Source: Ypsolopha sequella
Lineage: Eukaryota > Arthropoda > Insecta > Lepidoptera > Ypsolophidae
NCBI GenBank assembly: GCA_934047225.1
Contig: OW203988.1
Span: forward strand, 1,426,001-1,490,000
DNA length: 64,000 nucleotides
Direction of reading: 5' to 3'
The translations under genes and the position numbers were made by a program. Under the pieces are notes generated by a model. The model was not told the origin of the DNA. It made no database searches and worked only from the letters and a program-made list of their open reading frames with translations. This document shows, one piece after another, positions 24,830 to 36,245 of the stretch (within the stretch, counting starts at the first letter, position 1; each line of letters begins with the position of its first letter).

Positions 24830-24950
24830 ACTGGCAGCGCTTAAGGGGCGGGCGGTAGCTTGGGCGGGCGGGCGGCGGCGCCGCGGCGGGCGGTCACGTA
24901 TCGTTTTTACAACCGACCCAGCTGCGGTGGCCAATTGGAAAAAAAACGCG
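24830..24950. promoter_or_regulatory. Isolated GC/CpG-rich block, possible promoter
   Basis: About 60 bases (24840-24900) of GGGCGGGCGG and GGCGGCGCCGCGG sequence interrupt AT-rich DNA. It contains GC-box-like GGGCGG repeats and a GGCGCC palindrome. It overlaps a 72-codon frame (24801-25019) that has no recognisable domain. A promoter or a first exon is possible; so is a simple GC expansion. Confidence 0.3.
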
Positions 24951-25019
24951 CAGTTTAATATTTCATGTCATTTACTATGCCGAGATGGTGGATTCAAAAT
25001 GTATTTGGCAGATATTTAA

Positions 25020-26845
25020 TGTGCTATAAAGTGTGGATTAGTTAATTTGTAATGCTCAGAGTTTGTTACAGATGTAACACTTAGTAGACCATATTTAGGT
25101 TATTAAAGAATCACTTGTTGTCTCTGTCTGTCGGTGTGTAAAGGCTCTTTTAAGAAACAGAGGTATTCATCCTAGAAAGTCTGAATAGTTCTTAGTCGTA
25201 GGTAACGTTTACTTTATCCAAATTATGTATATTATTAGAATAGAATTGAATAGAATAGTAATAAGTTTTAATGCTTTCCAAACTATTGAAAAGTAACTGA
25301 TTTAAATCCATTTAAAATAAGTCAAGATCGCCGATCCCGCACATTACTGATTTTGGGATTACTTAAAACAATAAAAGAATAACATGGGTAGGTATTAAAA
25401 AATAATTTATGGCTCACTTTGCCAAACTCTATTTTGGCTGTGACTAAAGCAGTGCACAAGTAAACAACAATACCCTCTTTTCTACCTTTTCCTTCATTAC
25501 TGAGTGTAAATAAGACTAGATAGACTGAATGAGTCAATATGGTTTCTCTGTGAAGCTATATAACCCGCTGATTCACCGCAGCCTCCAGCCACATGGCTTT
25601 GAAAGCCTACTTTAATTCATATCACTATGCTCCCGGCTACGATATTGACGGCATGAGATATTATTAAATGTTAATAAATATAAGTAGGTTGTTATACAAG
25701 GGAGATGATCATATATCGACAAGAGCTGAACAGATACTGCCAAATTTGATTGTCGATTGGAAGACAAGATCATGCACCACATAATACAATGCTGCTTATT
25801 GCCATTTTTCTCTGGAAACCTCGATGAATAGTTGTAGCTCACGTCTGACGCAGCCAAATGAATGAAAAACCTGGATGTGGAAATATAAATATAATTATTA
25901 CCTATTTTAAGAAATCGCCATACGTATAAAAAATAGATAGATAGTTCATGGGTGAAATTAATCACTTAGGTACTTACAATCGAGTTGAACACTCTACTTT
26001 TCATAACCAATGCGAAATAAATAAAAATAACTCTTAAAAAGATCAATTTATTTTAAACAGTTATATGACAACAAAGTTGGTTGTTATTCTATTACAAAAA
26101 CACAACATTAAAGTAAACTCAAGTTGTAATAATTATGATTTAGGTGAAACTTTCGGTCAGATAAATTGTTAATCTTCACCACCTTTTCAAATGTTTATAT
26201 TTTCTATCGCGAGTATTTTTCTACGAATGAAAACCCATCGTGGTCTTCATAACTTTATCGCGAAAGGAGTCACCTAGCTACCTGCACAATAATGCTGAAA
26301 GATTGTGCTTCGATGAAAAGCAAACGTCATTAACATTAAGTTAATTCACCTGGCGTTGAGGCAAATACCCCGCTTCATCGAGCAGCTAAGCGCTATACCA
26401 GGGGTATATAGAGCAACTAGCTGTAGAGTAGCAACTCCGAGTAGCACGATCGAGGGGCACTTACTATGCAGAATGGCGAATGAGCGTTTATCGAGTACAG
26501 CATCGTTCAGTGTCGCGTGCGGAATGAACTACGTGGCCGGATAGGTATCAACTCAGTCAATGAAAATTGCTCTGTCAAAATTAACATCATATATATCCAT
26601 CAGTTTAAATATTTCAAAAGTCTGCCGGATACACAATGTACTTAAAATTTATGCGAATAAAAATGCGAGAAAAATAAATAATCGATTTATCGAAATATTA
26701 TTATGATATAAGCTCAAAAGCATAATTTGAAGTCGTTGTTTTTTAAGTTATTAAATGAACTCACAAAATTTACAAAATTCCAACGAGAAATTTTTAAATG
26801 TATATTACTTTTTATTATATTACATTATTATTATCATAGAATTAA
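25020..26845. other. Intergenic DNA
   Basis: No supported gene. The 117-codon minus frame at 25612-25965 and the 62-codon frame at 26356-26544 have no recognisable motif. Confidence 0.45.
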
Positions 26846-26946
26846 ATGAGACTTGAGGATAATTCATGATTTATATAAAAACGGCTCACCTCAATAGAGA
26901 TGAGCCGTTTTTATATAAATCATTATTATTATTATTATTATTATTA
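26846..26946. repeat. Short member of foldback family E, plus (ATT)n
   Basis: Begins GAATTAAATGAGACTTGAGG, then a short hairpin whose arms read TATATAAAAACGGCTCA and its complement around a tiny loop (26878-26918). It is an internally deleted relative of 30878-31147. An ATT microsatellite follows (26922-26946). Confidence 0.85.
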
Positions 26947-27411
26947 GCTCGTTATGTTCTTAATTTAGTTTTGGTTAAAATCGATCTCTTCGATGTATAA
27001 GCTCTCCTATCAAACAAACTTGAAAATTATTATTGTGTACTATTTATTACTCATTAAATATCAGCACCAAATCAACCCAAACAAATAGTACCCAACCTAA
27101 TAGCACGAAAAACTAATGGCCTATTTTAATAATCCACTTGGAACATTTTCCAGAATGTTACCTTTAATACGTCACCTTATTAAAGAGTTACATTTCGAAC
27201 GCTAGCAGTTGGCGCGTGTACTGCATCATACCAATATTGTTCAATAGCGCACGTATCTAACTATTACTATTGTATCTTTTTACTGAATGACAACTATCTC
27301 TTCTCCAAGAACAACCAAAACTCCTTTTTATTGTGAAGTAATAAGAATGTTTACTTCTTTCCGGGTAAGTTTGTCGGGTGGCGATGGTTGAATTATAATA
27401 CCATGAACTAT
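26947..27411. other. Intergenic DNA
   Basis: AT-rich, no recognisable feature. Confidence 0.5.
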
Positions 27412-27600
27412 GTAGCCGTATCTTAGTCAGTAAGGGACCGGACTTTCAATCTCGAGACCCAGGTTTGAATCCGGTTCCGGATCCAGGTTCGGCCGGTCAA
27501 TAATTCCAATATAAAGGGAATTTATGTATATAGTATTTTTATATACCACTTGCTAGAGGTGAAGGAAAACACTGTGAAGTTGTTCACGCCCGTAAAAGCG
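27412..27600 (+). repeat. tRNA-derived SINE-like repeat
   Basis: CTTAGTCAGTAAGGGACCGG resembles a degenerate tRNA A-box region. GGTTTGAATCC at 27462-27472 matches the B box (GGTTCRANTCC). The block CTAGAGGTGAAGGAAAACAC in its tail is typical of lepidopteran SINEs (from memory). A 45-bp tail segment (27542-27586) is repeated exactly at 28188-28232. Confidence 0.6.
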
Positions 27601-27836
27601 TGTATTTGAGTATCCAAAGAACGGCAGTAAGGTTCATTAATTATTGGTAAAAAAAAAGGTGTTGGAATACCTATGTTTCGTGAAGATATATTTTGTATTG
27701 CTAAATCCTTTGTAAGTACACAGGTGTGATGCGAATGCATTATCCTTTTCTATATTATCCTCCTCTTTGTTAAGAGTTTCATTCATCGCATCTGTACATA
27801 ATAAATTAATGAATCAACATTAATTGTTTAAATATA

Positions 27837-28070
27837 TCCATCCATCCATCCATCCATCCGACAGCCTGTCTCCATCCACTGTTGAACCAGTGACGCCGCT
27901 GTCCGTCACCACAGTCTGTTTTATGTACGAACCGGCAATTGGGGATGGGTATAGCGCATCAATTGGGGCCAAGCATGCTGGTTCTGCCTGTTTGAGATCT
28001 GTCCTCTGACTCTCCCCCAAATAACTGGGGGGAGGTTGAGAGTTAGATGGTACCGCCACAGTAGTTTAAA
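27837..28070 (+). repeat. (TCCA)n and retroposon-like repeat, copy 2
   Basis: A TCCA microsatellite (27837-27859) leads into a diverged copy of the second half of the repeat at 1131-1500, sharing CCAGTGACGCCGCTG and TGACTCTCCCCC. Confidence 0.65.
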
Positions 28071-28187
28071 TACATAATTACCACACCGCAAAAGGGTCTG
28101 GCCAGGAATCTTTTGTTATCACTAATCCTATTGTTAACACCTAATGACCGTCTTAAGTGGAATCGGGCCATGGTATTTGAAATGTAC

Positions 28188-28272
28188 TATACCACTTGCT
28201 AGAGGTGAAGGAAAACACTGTGAAGTTGTTCATATAATTATATTATAATTATAATTATAATTATATAATTAT
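28188..28272. repeat. Exact 45-bp duplicate and TAATTA palindromic run
   Basis: 28188-28232 repeats 27542-27586 exactly. 28236-28272 is a run of overlapping TATAATTATA palindromes. Confidence 0.8.
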
Positions 28273-28447
28273 GTATTTAAACTATATTATTTTGTTAACC
28301 GGTCGGGTTAAAAAAGCGAAGAAACTATGAAACGAGTGCAAGTGTATTTTTTCATCATGTTGTTAATTGTTGTCTAAGTTTTACCAAGTGCCGACAATTG
28401 CAAGTATTAATCATATAAAAACCGGAACGCTTAAAGGTTCAATTGAA

Positions 28448-28615
28448 TATCCGTCTGTCTGCCGTCTGTCACTGTTTGGCGCTTTTGCTTGGGTCCCATG
28501 TAAGATATCAAGTTGAAAGTGATAGCTCCCACATAAATCTACGGCTCCATGGTGCTGTAAAAACATCAGGCTTTTTACTTTACGTGAAAAATTGTAGTTG
28601 CCCTTTATTTTTATC
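28448..28615 (+). repeat. Lepidopteran repeat F, copy 1
   Basis: Runs CCGTCTGTCTGCCGTCTGTC, CTTGGGTCCCATG, TCAAGTTGAAAGTGATAGC, ACGGCTCCATGGTGCTGTAA. The reverse complement of the same order occurs at 60876-61051. Both strands have short open frames here, all shadows. Confidence 0.8.
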
Positions 28616-29044
28616 AATTTCATAAAACCAGGAAACGAACCAAATTGAACATAGAACCCTGGATATTACAGCACCAAGAAGCGAACGGCCTTTTTTAGAG
28701 CCAATACCAACGATGACGTCGATTAATATCGAAGGTGTTTCGCCAGAAAAACAAAAGATCTAAAGATACTAAAATCACTAAAGATAACTAGCTATCACTG
28801 ATGGTTGCCTCAATGATCCGGAACAGAAGATTTTTTGTTGCCTTCCAGGGTCAATTCAATTCAATTCAATGCAATTTATCTGGCGTCCGAGCCTTCCAGG
28901 GTCACAAAAGTCGAAGGCGTAAGCAAAAAAATGGGTTGCTGAAAAAAATCAGTCAATACGACGTATGTCGATCCATAAAGGTTATCGATTGCCAATTAAA
29001 CACGAACAAATAGTCCTTTAACCTAACTATAAGATTTAACCTAT
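28616..29044. other. Intergenic DNA
   Basis: AT-rich; a triple TTCAA series near 28852-28868. No gene. Confidence 0.5.
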
Positions 29045-29400
29045 ATGTTAAAGTACTACAAGAAGAATCATTTGCGACTTAACCCAGCAAAAACACAGGT
29101 TTGTGCTTTTTACTTGAACAACTGTAAGGCGTCACAGGGTTTAAACATCAAGTGGCAAGGTCGCATCTTGGGGCTACTCTAGACAGGACACTGTCCTTTA
29201 AAAGACACTGCCAAAAGAGGAAGCAAATGGTATATGCGCGAAATAACTTGCTGCGCCGCATTATGGGTTCCACGTGGGGTGCCCATCCACACACTCTCAG
29301 AACAACTGCACTGGCTCTTTGCTACTCTACAGTGGGATATGCAGCCCCAGTTTGAAGAAACTCTGCCCATTCCAGAGATGTGGATGTGGCACTACATGAA
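29045..29400 (+). pseudogene. Jockey-like reverse transcriptase C-terminal relic
   Basis: Translation gives LRLNPAKTQVCAFYL, the post-FADD segment of non-LTR RTs. It continues with LGATLDRTLSFKRHCQK (normally FLGVxLDRxLxF), NNLLRRIMGSTWG, then TTALALCYSTVGYAAPV. The next codon is TGA where the family has Trp (YAAPVW). The frame then continues RNSAHSRDVDVAL. There is also a frame change near 29155. Finger and palm domains are absent, so it is a dead fragment. Confidence 0.85.
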
Positions 29401-30865
29401 ATTTAGAAACTTGACTTAGAAACTTGAAATTTCGTCCACATGTAGGCTTTTTAGTAAGTACGCGCTTAAAAAAAACTCCTATTGGTAAAAAAATCACCAA
29501 GTCTTTAATTTATGGATCAACCTAATTAGACCCTTTAGATACAAAGCGTTGAACAGATTGTAAATGTCAAGTTAAGTTTATCATGCATAACTGCAAGTGG
29601 AATTATTTACCATATTGTTTTTAGGGTTCCGTACCCGTATTGTGTGGTGGTACGGAATTAACCCTTTGTGCGCAAGCCCGACTCGCACTTGGCCGGTAAA
29701 TTTTTTGTATTATTGTACATAAACTATAGCATCTGCCTGTAGATGTAGTATGTAATGCCCGTGTTCACTGTACAATGTACATGCGCCGTACAGTTACACT
29801 ACAGGTACAGTGGGCTGCACGCTCCAGCCCTCATTCTGTATTCTTGCACGCATCGTCGATGTTAGCGGGGAATTTAAAACTAGATTATTCTGCCTCGAGG
29901 TTGTTTGTGAGGAAACTATTACCTACCTAGTTCTACTCCATTATTCGAAGTAAGGTACTCACAGTAGTATGTTTTTTTTATTTACCGTAGAAGATGCAAC
30001 TTTTTAAAATATAAAAGCAAAAGTATGACTCTCGGTTCTACTAAAAATATTCATAACACATACAAATATAATAAAAATAGGCAAACAAATTAATGAAATT
30101 TAAAAAACATGTTTGAACGTAGAGTAATTTTGTAGAGCTGTCCTAGATGTGTGTAAGAAGACACAATAGAAATAATGAAATTTCTTAACGAACGTGCATT
30201 GAAACATATCTGTTCTGTAAACGTTCTCATCTTTCTTTCATACCATGTAGTTGAGTACAAAGAGCGATCCGAGCGCTCCACATTTCCTTTACTATACTCA
30301 TAAATTGTGATATATCGCAAAAGTATAAAAAAGTTATTTCAACCGAAGGTGGATTATTGTGGTAACGAGAAATTTCCAACTGACATTGCGAACGGATGCA
30401 CGTATCCCGATCTCGATGCACTTAGTACTGGGAGATCCTTCTTCAGACACAAAAGAATGTTACAGCCAAATTATTGTCACTGAACATTAGATCCTAAGTA
30501 ATGGTTGTGTAAGTTTAGTTTGGATCGAAAGATTTTAGTTTGTCTGATATTCATGAAAGTAAGAGAGACGTAAGTCTGCAATCATTGCTGAGGAAGTAGA
30601 ACTTTGTATAGTAACTTTAAGGTGTATTATTGCGTGAATCGCTGATAGATTTTTATTTCTTAGAAAGGTGTCTAGAGACTACCGTTTGTAGACTAAACTG
30701 CAGAATGGCAGACAAGACGGAATGCGAAGAGAGTAAAGGAATTCTTTCATTTCGCAATTAATATCCGAGGTGATCCCGAGACTTTATCAATCTATTTAAT
30801 TGTGAAAAAAACGCCCTGACTGACTGATCTATCAACGCCTGGACCAAACAGCTAGACCTAGGAAC
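29401..30865. other. Intergenic DNA with repeat fragments
   Basis: 29625-29700 is a lepidopteran-type repeat end (AGGGTTCCGTACCCG, then CCGACTCGCACTTGGCCGG). 30800-30865 is the start of another lepidopteran repeat (ACAGCTAGACCTAGGAACAT) that the foldback at 30878 interrupts. No gene. Confidence 0.5.
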
Positions 30866-30877
30866 ATGAAACTTCTT

Positions 30878-31147
30878 GAATTAAATGAGACTTGAGGATA
30901 ATTCATGATTTATATAAAAACGGCTCACCTCAATACGTGTTATGATCGGGAAAGCCGACCAGTTTCAGCAGATTTAGACTGCCTTCATCTGGGCGAGTAA
31001 AGACGTTTACGCGACGACGGAGTGTGAGGCGTAACGTCGTCGCGTAAACGTCTTTACTCGCCCAGATGAAGGCAGTCTAAATCTGCTGAAACTGGTCGGC
31101 TTTCCCGATCATAACACGTATTGAGGTGAGCCGTTTTTATATAAATC
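30878..31147. mobile_element. Foldback family E, full-length member with 12-bp target duplication
   Basis: Begins GAATTAAATGAGACTTGAGG; the rest is a near-perfect hairpin whose arms (about 30904-31015 and 31036-31147) carry GGCTCACCTCAATACG. The whole is bounded by direct repeats ATGAAACTTCTT at 30866-30877 and 31148-31159. The flanking sequence reads continuously as one lepidopteran repeat if the insert is removed. The right arm has GAAACTGGTCGGC at 31088-31100. No coding capacity. Confidence 0.85.
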
Positions 31148-31159
31148 ATGAAACTTCTT

Positions 31160-31929
31160 CCTTGTATGATGTAGACATCCGCCAAGAAGGCGTTTCAGGA
31201 AATTCTCACGGTATCGGTAGAAATGAGATCCACCAGTTCAAAGTTTTTTTTCTATCTGCAACACTTTTTTTTTTAATTAGTTTTTTGTCTACTGCAGATT
31301 TGGTACTAAATATATTTTCAAGCCCCTATATAATGTAAACGAAGGCTCACCTCAATAAAATAAAATACTATGGTCAGTCGGTATGAGCCAACCCACTTCA
31401 GCAGATTTAGACTGCCTTCTTCTGGGCGAGTAAAGACGCTTACGCGACGATATGTTGCGTCTCAAAATGCAGCTCGCAATGCACGCGATGTCATCGGTGC
31501 AGGTGGCGTGGACGGTCGGACAGGTTGAGCGTCCGCACAATTTGTTACTAAAGGGCTTGTGTTATGAATATCCAGAGTTTCATGAAATAACGATAAACAC
31601 GTACTTACAGTAGGTATCTACATAATTTTTACTGTATTCTGTGCGTGATCCAGTTATTGTTTTAAGCACAGGTTTCCACATCGAAGGCAAGGCCCAACCA
31701 CTGTATCTATTGAAATTACAACATCGACTTATTTCATGGATTCGTCAATTTTACGTGGTACAAATATCTTCTCCCGAACTAGTACTTTCACTTTGTCGAA
31801 TCTCATGAAATGTGTGGTATCCGAATTTATAACGTGGTGTGCAACGATGGATTCGTTGCAATCCAGTATCTTCGAGCATCTTATATGTTCCTTTTAAATC
31901 ATAAATTATCCTTAAGTCTCATTTAATTC
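31160..31929. repeat. Further family E pieces and interrupted host repeat
   Basis: 31332-31450 repeats the hairpin arm (GGCTCACCTCAATA, then CAGCAGATTTAGACTGCC and GGGCGAGTAAAGACG) with changes. 31895-31929 is an inverted copy of the family E 5' end (CTTAAGTCTCATTTAATTC). The outer pair 30878 and 31929 could be termini of one 1,052-bp composite element, but no target duplication supports that. Confidence 0.7.
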
Positions 31930-32243
31930 GACATCTTACTATATATTTACTATATATTTATAACAGAAAATTCCAAAAGATAAAGAAATAATAAACGGCA
32001 CGGCGCAAGTCCAAAAAATGGAGCAAAATCACTGGCAATGTAGAAAAAAACAGGCCAATTGCCAGTGGGACTTCCTCCACATAATACAGGTACGGAACCC
32101 TAAAAATGTGATGGTAAATAATAAAAATATATATGCCATAGCACCACCAGTCCACTACGGCGAGAAAAACAAGGTTAAAATGGTACCTAACGCCTGACAA
32201 ACAATTTGGCGCCCTCTTAGTATGGAACCCGAATTTTATAATT
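31930..32243. other. Intergenic DNA
   Basis: Contains TACGGAACCCTAAAAATG near 32091, a lepidopteran repeat end. The overlapping 80-codon minus frame (31958-32200) is a shadow. Confidence 0.5.
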
Positions 32244-32338
32244 TTTGTTTTACTTTAAAGTATATACTACAATTTGTTTTACTTCAAAGTATGTACTACA
32301 ATTTGTTTTGCTTTAAAGTAAGTAGGTACTACAATTTG
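32244..32338 (+). repeat. Three-unit tandem repeat (about 30-33 bp)
   Basis: Units of TTTGTTTTACTTTAAAGTAT plus a TACTACAA close, with unit 3 carrying a small insertion (AAGTAGG). Confidence 0.85.
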
Positions 32339-32950
32339 ATCAAATTTGAAAGGCGTGTGAGTTAAAACAAATAAAGTTGAAAAAATGCTTAATGCATTTT
32401 GATTTATTTATAGAGGTGGAGGCTAAGTTATAGCGGTTTTTTTAAAACAATTTTAACGTCATCAGGAGTAAACTGCACAGGCTTTATTAGGATTGACATC
32501 AAAGTGGGCCGACAGAACTATTTTCTGTACGACCTTATAAAAATAGAATGAATGAATGAATGGATGAATAGACTTCTTTATTAAAATAATCACTGATCTA
32601 ATTATGATTATTATACTGATATCGCCGTATTTGCATGTTTGGAGTAGTTGTTTACTTGTGAACGAACCGACAAACAATCGCAGCAGCGCGATTTGGTGTC
32701 ACTGCGCCGCTTGTTTACAACCAGAATGTATGGTTACTTTAATATTTTATAATGTCACAGGTAAATTTTGAAAGCCGTCCAGTTATAATTTCATTGAAAT
32801 AAGGTTAAGTTAGATAATAAAAAACCTTACAAAAAACTACCAAACACTGATGAAATCATAATTGCACAGCTTTGAAAATTTACCTGCGACAGGCTATAGT
32901 ACAGCCCAACTCATGGTGTGGATGTCTATTTGTTGGTACACGGATCTCTA
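32339..32950. other. Intergenic DNA
   Basis: Contains AACGTCATCAGGAG near 32454, a retroelement-end-like phrase, and a short GAATGAAT run. No gene. Confidence 0.45.
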
Positions 32951-33348
32951 ATAGTAGTTTATGCTACTAGGGCGAAAAGAAATAAATTACGAGGACGATT
33001 TAAAACACGAGCGTAGCGAGTGTTTTAAACGTAACCGAGTAATTTATTGCTTTTACGCCCGTGTATCATACTACGTTTTTCAATGCATAGTGTGAGGAAA
33101 TGAAAACAAATATAATCTTGTGAACTTTAAATTATAATTGGCTCAAAAGGACTGTATCCAGAGCCGTTAAACAGTGGAAAAAAAAGTATAACGTCTATGG
33201 TACACAGGAAAGGCTGCAGGTTAGCCAACCATTGTAAACAAATTAAAAAAAATAATAATAATAAAGCCCTAGGGCAAAATAATCGACTTTTTGTTCGGTT
33301 TTGATGCATAAAAAGCGGGCCTTTACGAGCACATGCATTGAAAAATAT
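32951..33348 (-). repeat. Dispersed repeat D, copy 2 (inverted, uninterrupted)
   Basis: Reverse complement of copies 1, 3 and 4. It shows the uninterrupted order around TGTATCCAGAGCCGTTAAAC (33155-33174), which serves as the empty-site reference for the element at 46249. The 129-codon minus frame at 33127-33516 is a repeat shadow. Confidence 0.85.
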
Positions 33349-34449
33349 TAAAGGTACTATCTCATTTTTCAACGACAATATACGCAGATACATGGTGTTT
33401 GTTACCACGTTTCTTATTACGAAATCTACACAATAATAGAGTCTTTGTATTTGATATAGCAGTTCTAAAGAAAACCATACTATTATCTTTGTTAGCACTA
33501 TTCTCTTAGTGTCCAATGGAAGCGAAGAGAGAATTAAACTTTGTGGGCCACATATATCTTTCTAGTTCAGATGTAATCTCCTGGGATGAGACTGGATGAG
33601 CAGTGAAGAATCGGTCGGTTTCACTGTTACTGTTTTATTCTACTGCATATTGCAATGCATTGTTAATTTAAAAGTTTTTGAGTTATTGCGCTTTGTAGTT
33701 TAAGGCGCAACGTAGTGTTAGTTAATTTCGCTTCAGAATTCCACTCTATATTTGATCAAGTATTGAACGTAGCCAACAAAACGATCGAATAGTGTTCACT
33801 AAATGATTTGTAATGTATACATAATTTTCAATTTTGTCGTAAATATCACATCCTTCCTTTACAAGAGCGCCGCTCGATAGCTGACATTTGTTTTGGGCCA
33901 AGTTGATTGCCCTAATTTACTATAAACATTGATTTTTTATTAACCGAAAAGATCGCAACGTCAAGCTCCAGTTTTTTTTTTATTCCTTTTCTTGGCACAA
34001 AGTACAGGCAAAATAGTACAAAATCATGTAAACACATCATTACACGATCTTGACATTTTCTTTCTGTCTGTGGCCAGAGCAAGAACGGTGCTAAGCTCAA
34101 AGTTTTTTAATATTTGATTATTATTTAATATTATATGCACTACTTTGTACATAATAGATGTCCAATCTTTTTTTTTTTTCTTCTTTCATTGTGTGTTTGA
34201 GAAAATTATTATTTGTGTTTTTTCTTTTTTTGTTCTATTTAACCAGTTTAATCATTTTCATTCTTTTATTTTCTGTTTATTATGTGTGAACCTAAATTTC
34301 TAAATTTCAAATTATAATAGCATCAGTTAGTTATTGTTATTGTTTTTTTTGCATTACTGTTTTTTTATTTTTTAATATGCTACTATTAGTGGAAACTTTT
34401 AATTGGCTGTAAATTGTTCAATCTGTTTATTTTTAAGTTACTTGTTGCA
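33349..34449. other. AT-rich intergenic DNA
   Basis: T-rich tracts (34171-34180 and following). No gene or recognisable repeat. Confidence 0.5.
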
Positions 34450-34880
34450 AAAATTCAAAATTCAAAAAGTTTATTTTGCAAAGTAGGTACATATAATACA
34501 CGTTTCACAAGTCAAATTTTAATCTTATAAAAATATATGTAATAAAATAATAAATGTACATGAACTAGATTAAATGTTTATTTAATTTAAGTAGCAATAT
34601 ATATACGATTAAAATTATAGGTAAAATATTATTATACAAGGTGAAATCCAATCAACCGCCCGAACCCATACCGGAGACCCGGCCAGGGACCAGGAACAAG
34701 GTTCAATGATCACCAACCGAGCCCCCAGCACGAATCCAGGCGGCCGACCAAATCCCATCCTATACACTACATAGTAATAGGTTACATATATAAATACATG
34801 CCTACCTCCGCCCATTCGAGTAGTCTTGCTAAGAAGAACGGGCAGGAAACTTGGCAAGATCATGTCTTTTTTTTCAACAT
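34450..34880. repeat. Retroposon 3'-tail-like repeat
   Basis: Contains TTCAAAAAGTTTATTTTGCA at its start and GCTAAGAAGAACGGGCAGGA near 34828, a phrase echoed in inverted form at 43329-43357. These resemble 3' regions of lepidopteran non-LTR elements. The 82-codon minus frame at 34615 is a shadow. Confidence 0.5.
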
Positions 34881-35381
34881 AAACTTATAGTATACATCAA
34901 ATGACTTATATCTACTTTAACCAAGGGATAAGAAAATACAAGACAGCAGGAATTCAGGTTAATGAAAAAAGAAAAACATATATATCTTTGCCTACCTGTC
35001 ATTGCTGTTAGTTTTCCTTAAATATAAAATAAATAAATAGATTATTTATTTATTTATTTATTTTTATTGAAAAATATATATACATTATACATAACAGTGT
35101 ATCGGAAACCTTTTGAGGTTTTTATGTACACTCAGTTTCAAGATTCGTCTAATAACATTATTTCAACTGACTGTCTACTAGATACTTAAATAACATTGAT
35201 CAACTTAGCTTATAAAACACAAAAACAAAATCGAGGGTAGAACTACACGCCACTAAGTAACACAGTCGCAAACTTTCTGGAATGCAGAATAACAAAATAA
35301 GAATACAAGAATGTATCGTCTTTGTGGCAAAATGGTAGAATTTTAAAACACTTATGTGAAGTTCATGTGTTCAAATACCAA
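34881..35381. other. AT-rich intergenic DNA
   Basis: Contains a TTTA microsatellite near 35043-35062. No gene. Confidence 0.5.
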
Positions 35382-35939
35382 AGGAGTACACAGTTCCAAG
35401 TATGCATACCTTGGAGTACATAGTATCAGGTATGCATACCTCGGAGTACATAGTGTCAGGTATGCATACCTCGGAGTACATAGTGTCAGGTATGCATACC
35501 TCGGAGTACATAGTGTCAGGTATGCATACCTCGGAGTACATAGTGTCAGGTATGCATACCTCGGAGTACATAGTGTCAGGTATGCATACCTCGGAGTACA
35601 TAGTGTCAGGTATGCATACCTTGGAGTACATAGTATCAGGTATGCATACCTCGGAGTACATAGTGTCAGGTATGCATACCTTGGAGTACATAGTATCAGG
35701 TATGCATACCTCGGAGTACATAGTGTCAGGTATGCATACCTCGGAGTACATAGTGTCAGGTATGCATACCTCGGAGTACATAGTGTCAGGTATGCATACC
35801 TCGGAGTACATAGTGTCAGGTATGCATACCTTGGAGTACAAAGTGTCAGGTATGCATACCTTGGAGTACATAGTATCAGGTATGCATACCTTGGAGTACA
35901 TAGTATCAGGTATGCATACCTCGGAGTACATAGTATCAG
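35382..35939. repeat. Minisatellite: 18 units of 30 bp
   Basis: A degenerate half unit (35382-35400) is followed by 18 in-register 30-bp units from 35401. Each has the palindrome GGTATGCATACC at its junction followed by YYGGAGTACATAGTRTCA. Two main unit types occur: TTGG with GTATC (units 1, 8, 10, 16, 17) and TCGG with GTGTC (units 2-7, 9, 11-14). Units 15 and 18 are mixed. The period is a multiple of three and lacks stops in four frames, so the long frames on both strands here are an artefact. The last unit is interrupted by the element starting at 35940. Confidence 0.98.
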
Positions 35940-36138
35940 CATAGTAAAACCAGAACAGTAGTTTATCTTCAACCAAAGGTACATCGCGCGGCTAATATGT
36001 GTGCGTGCTAGTACGCACGAACTACAGTACGCACACAACAGCAATATCTCGGTATGCAAGGCCGGTGCTAGTCGGGGTCACGCCGCGGTCGCGCTCAGTC
36101 AAGTCTTTCGAACAAGCGCGGCACCGATCACTTCAAAT

Positions 36139-36245
36139 ATGTCGACAGCACGCTGTCGTACATATTGTTCTGTCTTCGGATGCCTCAATAATAATTCCTC
36201 AAATCCAGAATTATCGTTCTTCTCAATACCAACTCAACAAGAAAG
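36139..36245 (+). CDS. THAP domain protein, exon 1 (partial gene)
   Basis: ATG at 36139 opens MSTARCRTYCSVFGCLNNNS and runs to PTQQE plus two bases of the next codon. The donor AG|GTGAGT is strong (36246). C-x4-C (YCSVFGC) supplies the first two zinc ligands of the C2CH THAP fold; FFSIP matches the conserved aromatic/Pro segment. A GC-rich leader (36000-36130) with a GTGCGT...ACGCAC hairpin precedes it. It lies 178 bp inside the left terminal repeat of the surrounding transposon, where a transposase N-terminus is expected. The longer frames at 36001 in the same and other phases are not needed. Confidence 0.8.

Noticed and set aside
30878..31929. Single 1,052-bp transposon with GAATTAAATGAG ends
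   Set aside because: No matching duplication flanks the outer ends, whereas the inner 30878-31147 boundary has a perfect 12-bp duplication; the outer pair is better read as two family members.
35401..35939. CRISPR array
   Set aside because: Units are contiguous with no unique spacers, and the surrounding DNA is eukaryotic.
35352..36059. Long frames (180-235 codons) on both strands over the minisatellite, resembling a repeat-rich protein
   Set aside because: A 30-bp period is a multiple of three and lacks stops in four frames, so any such frame stays open. Frames on opposite strands cannot all be real, and no signal peptide or splice context supports one.
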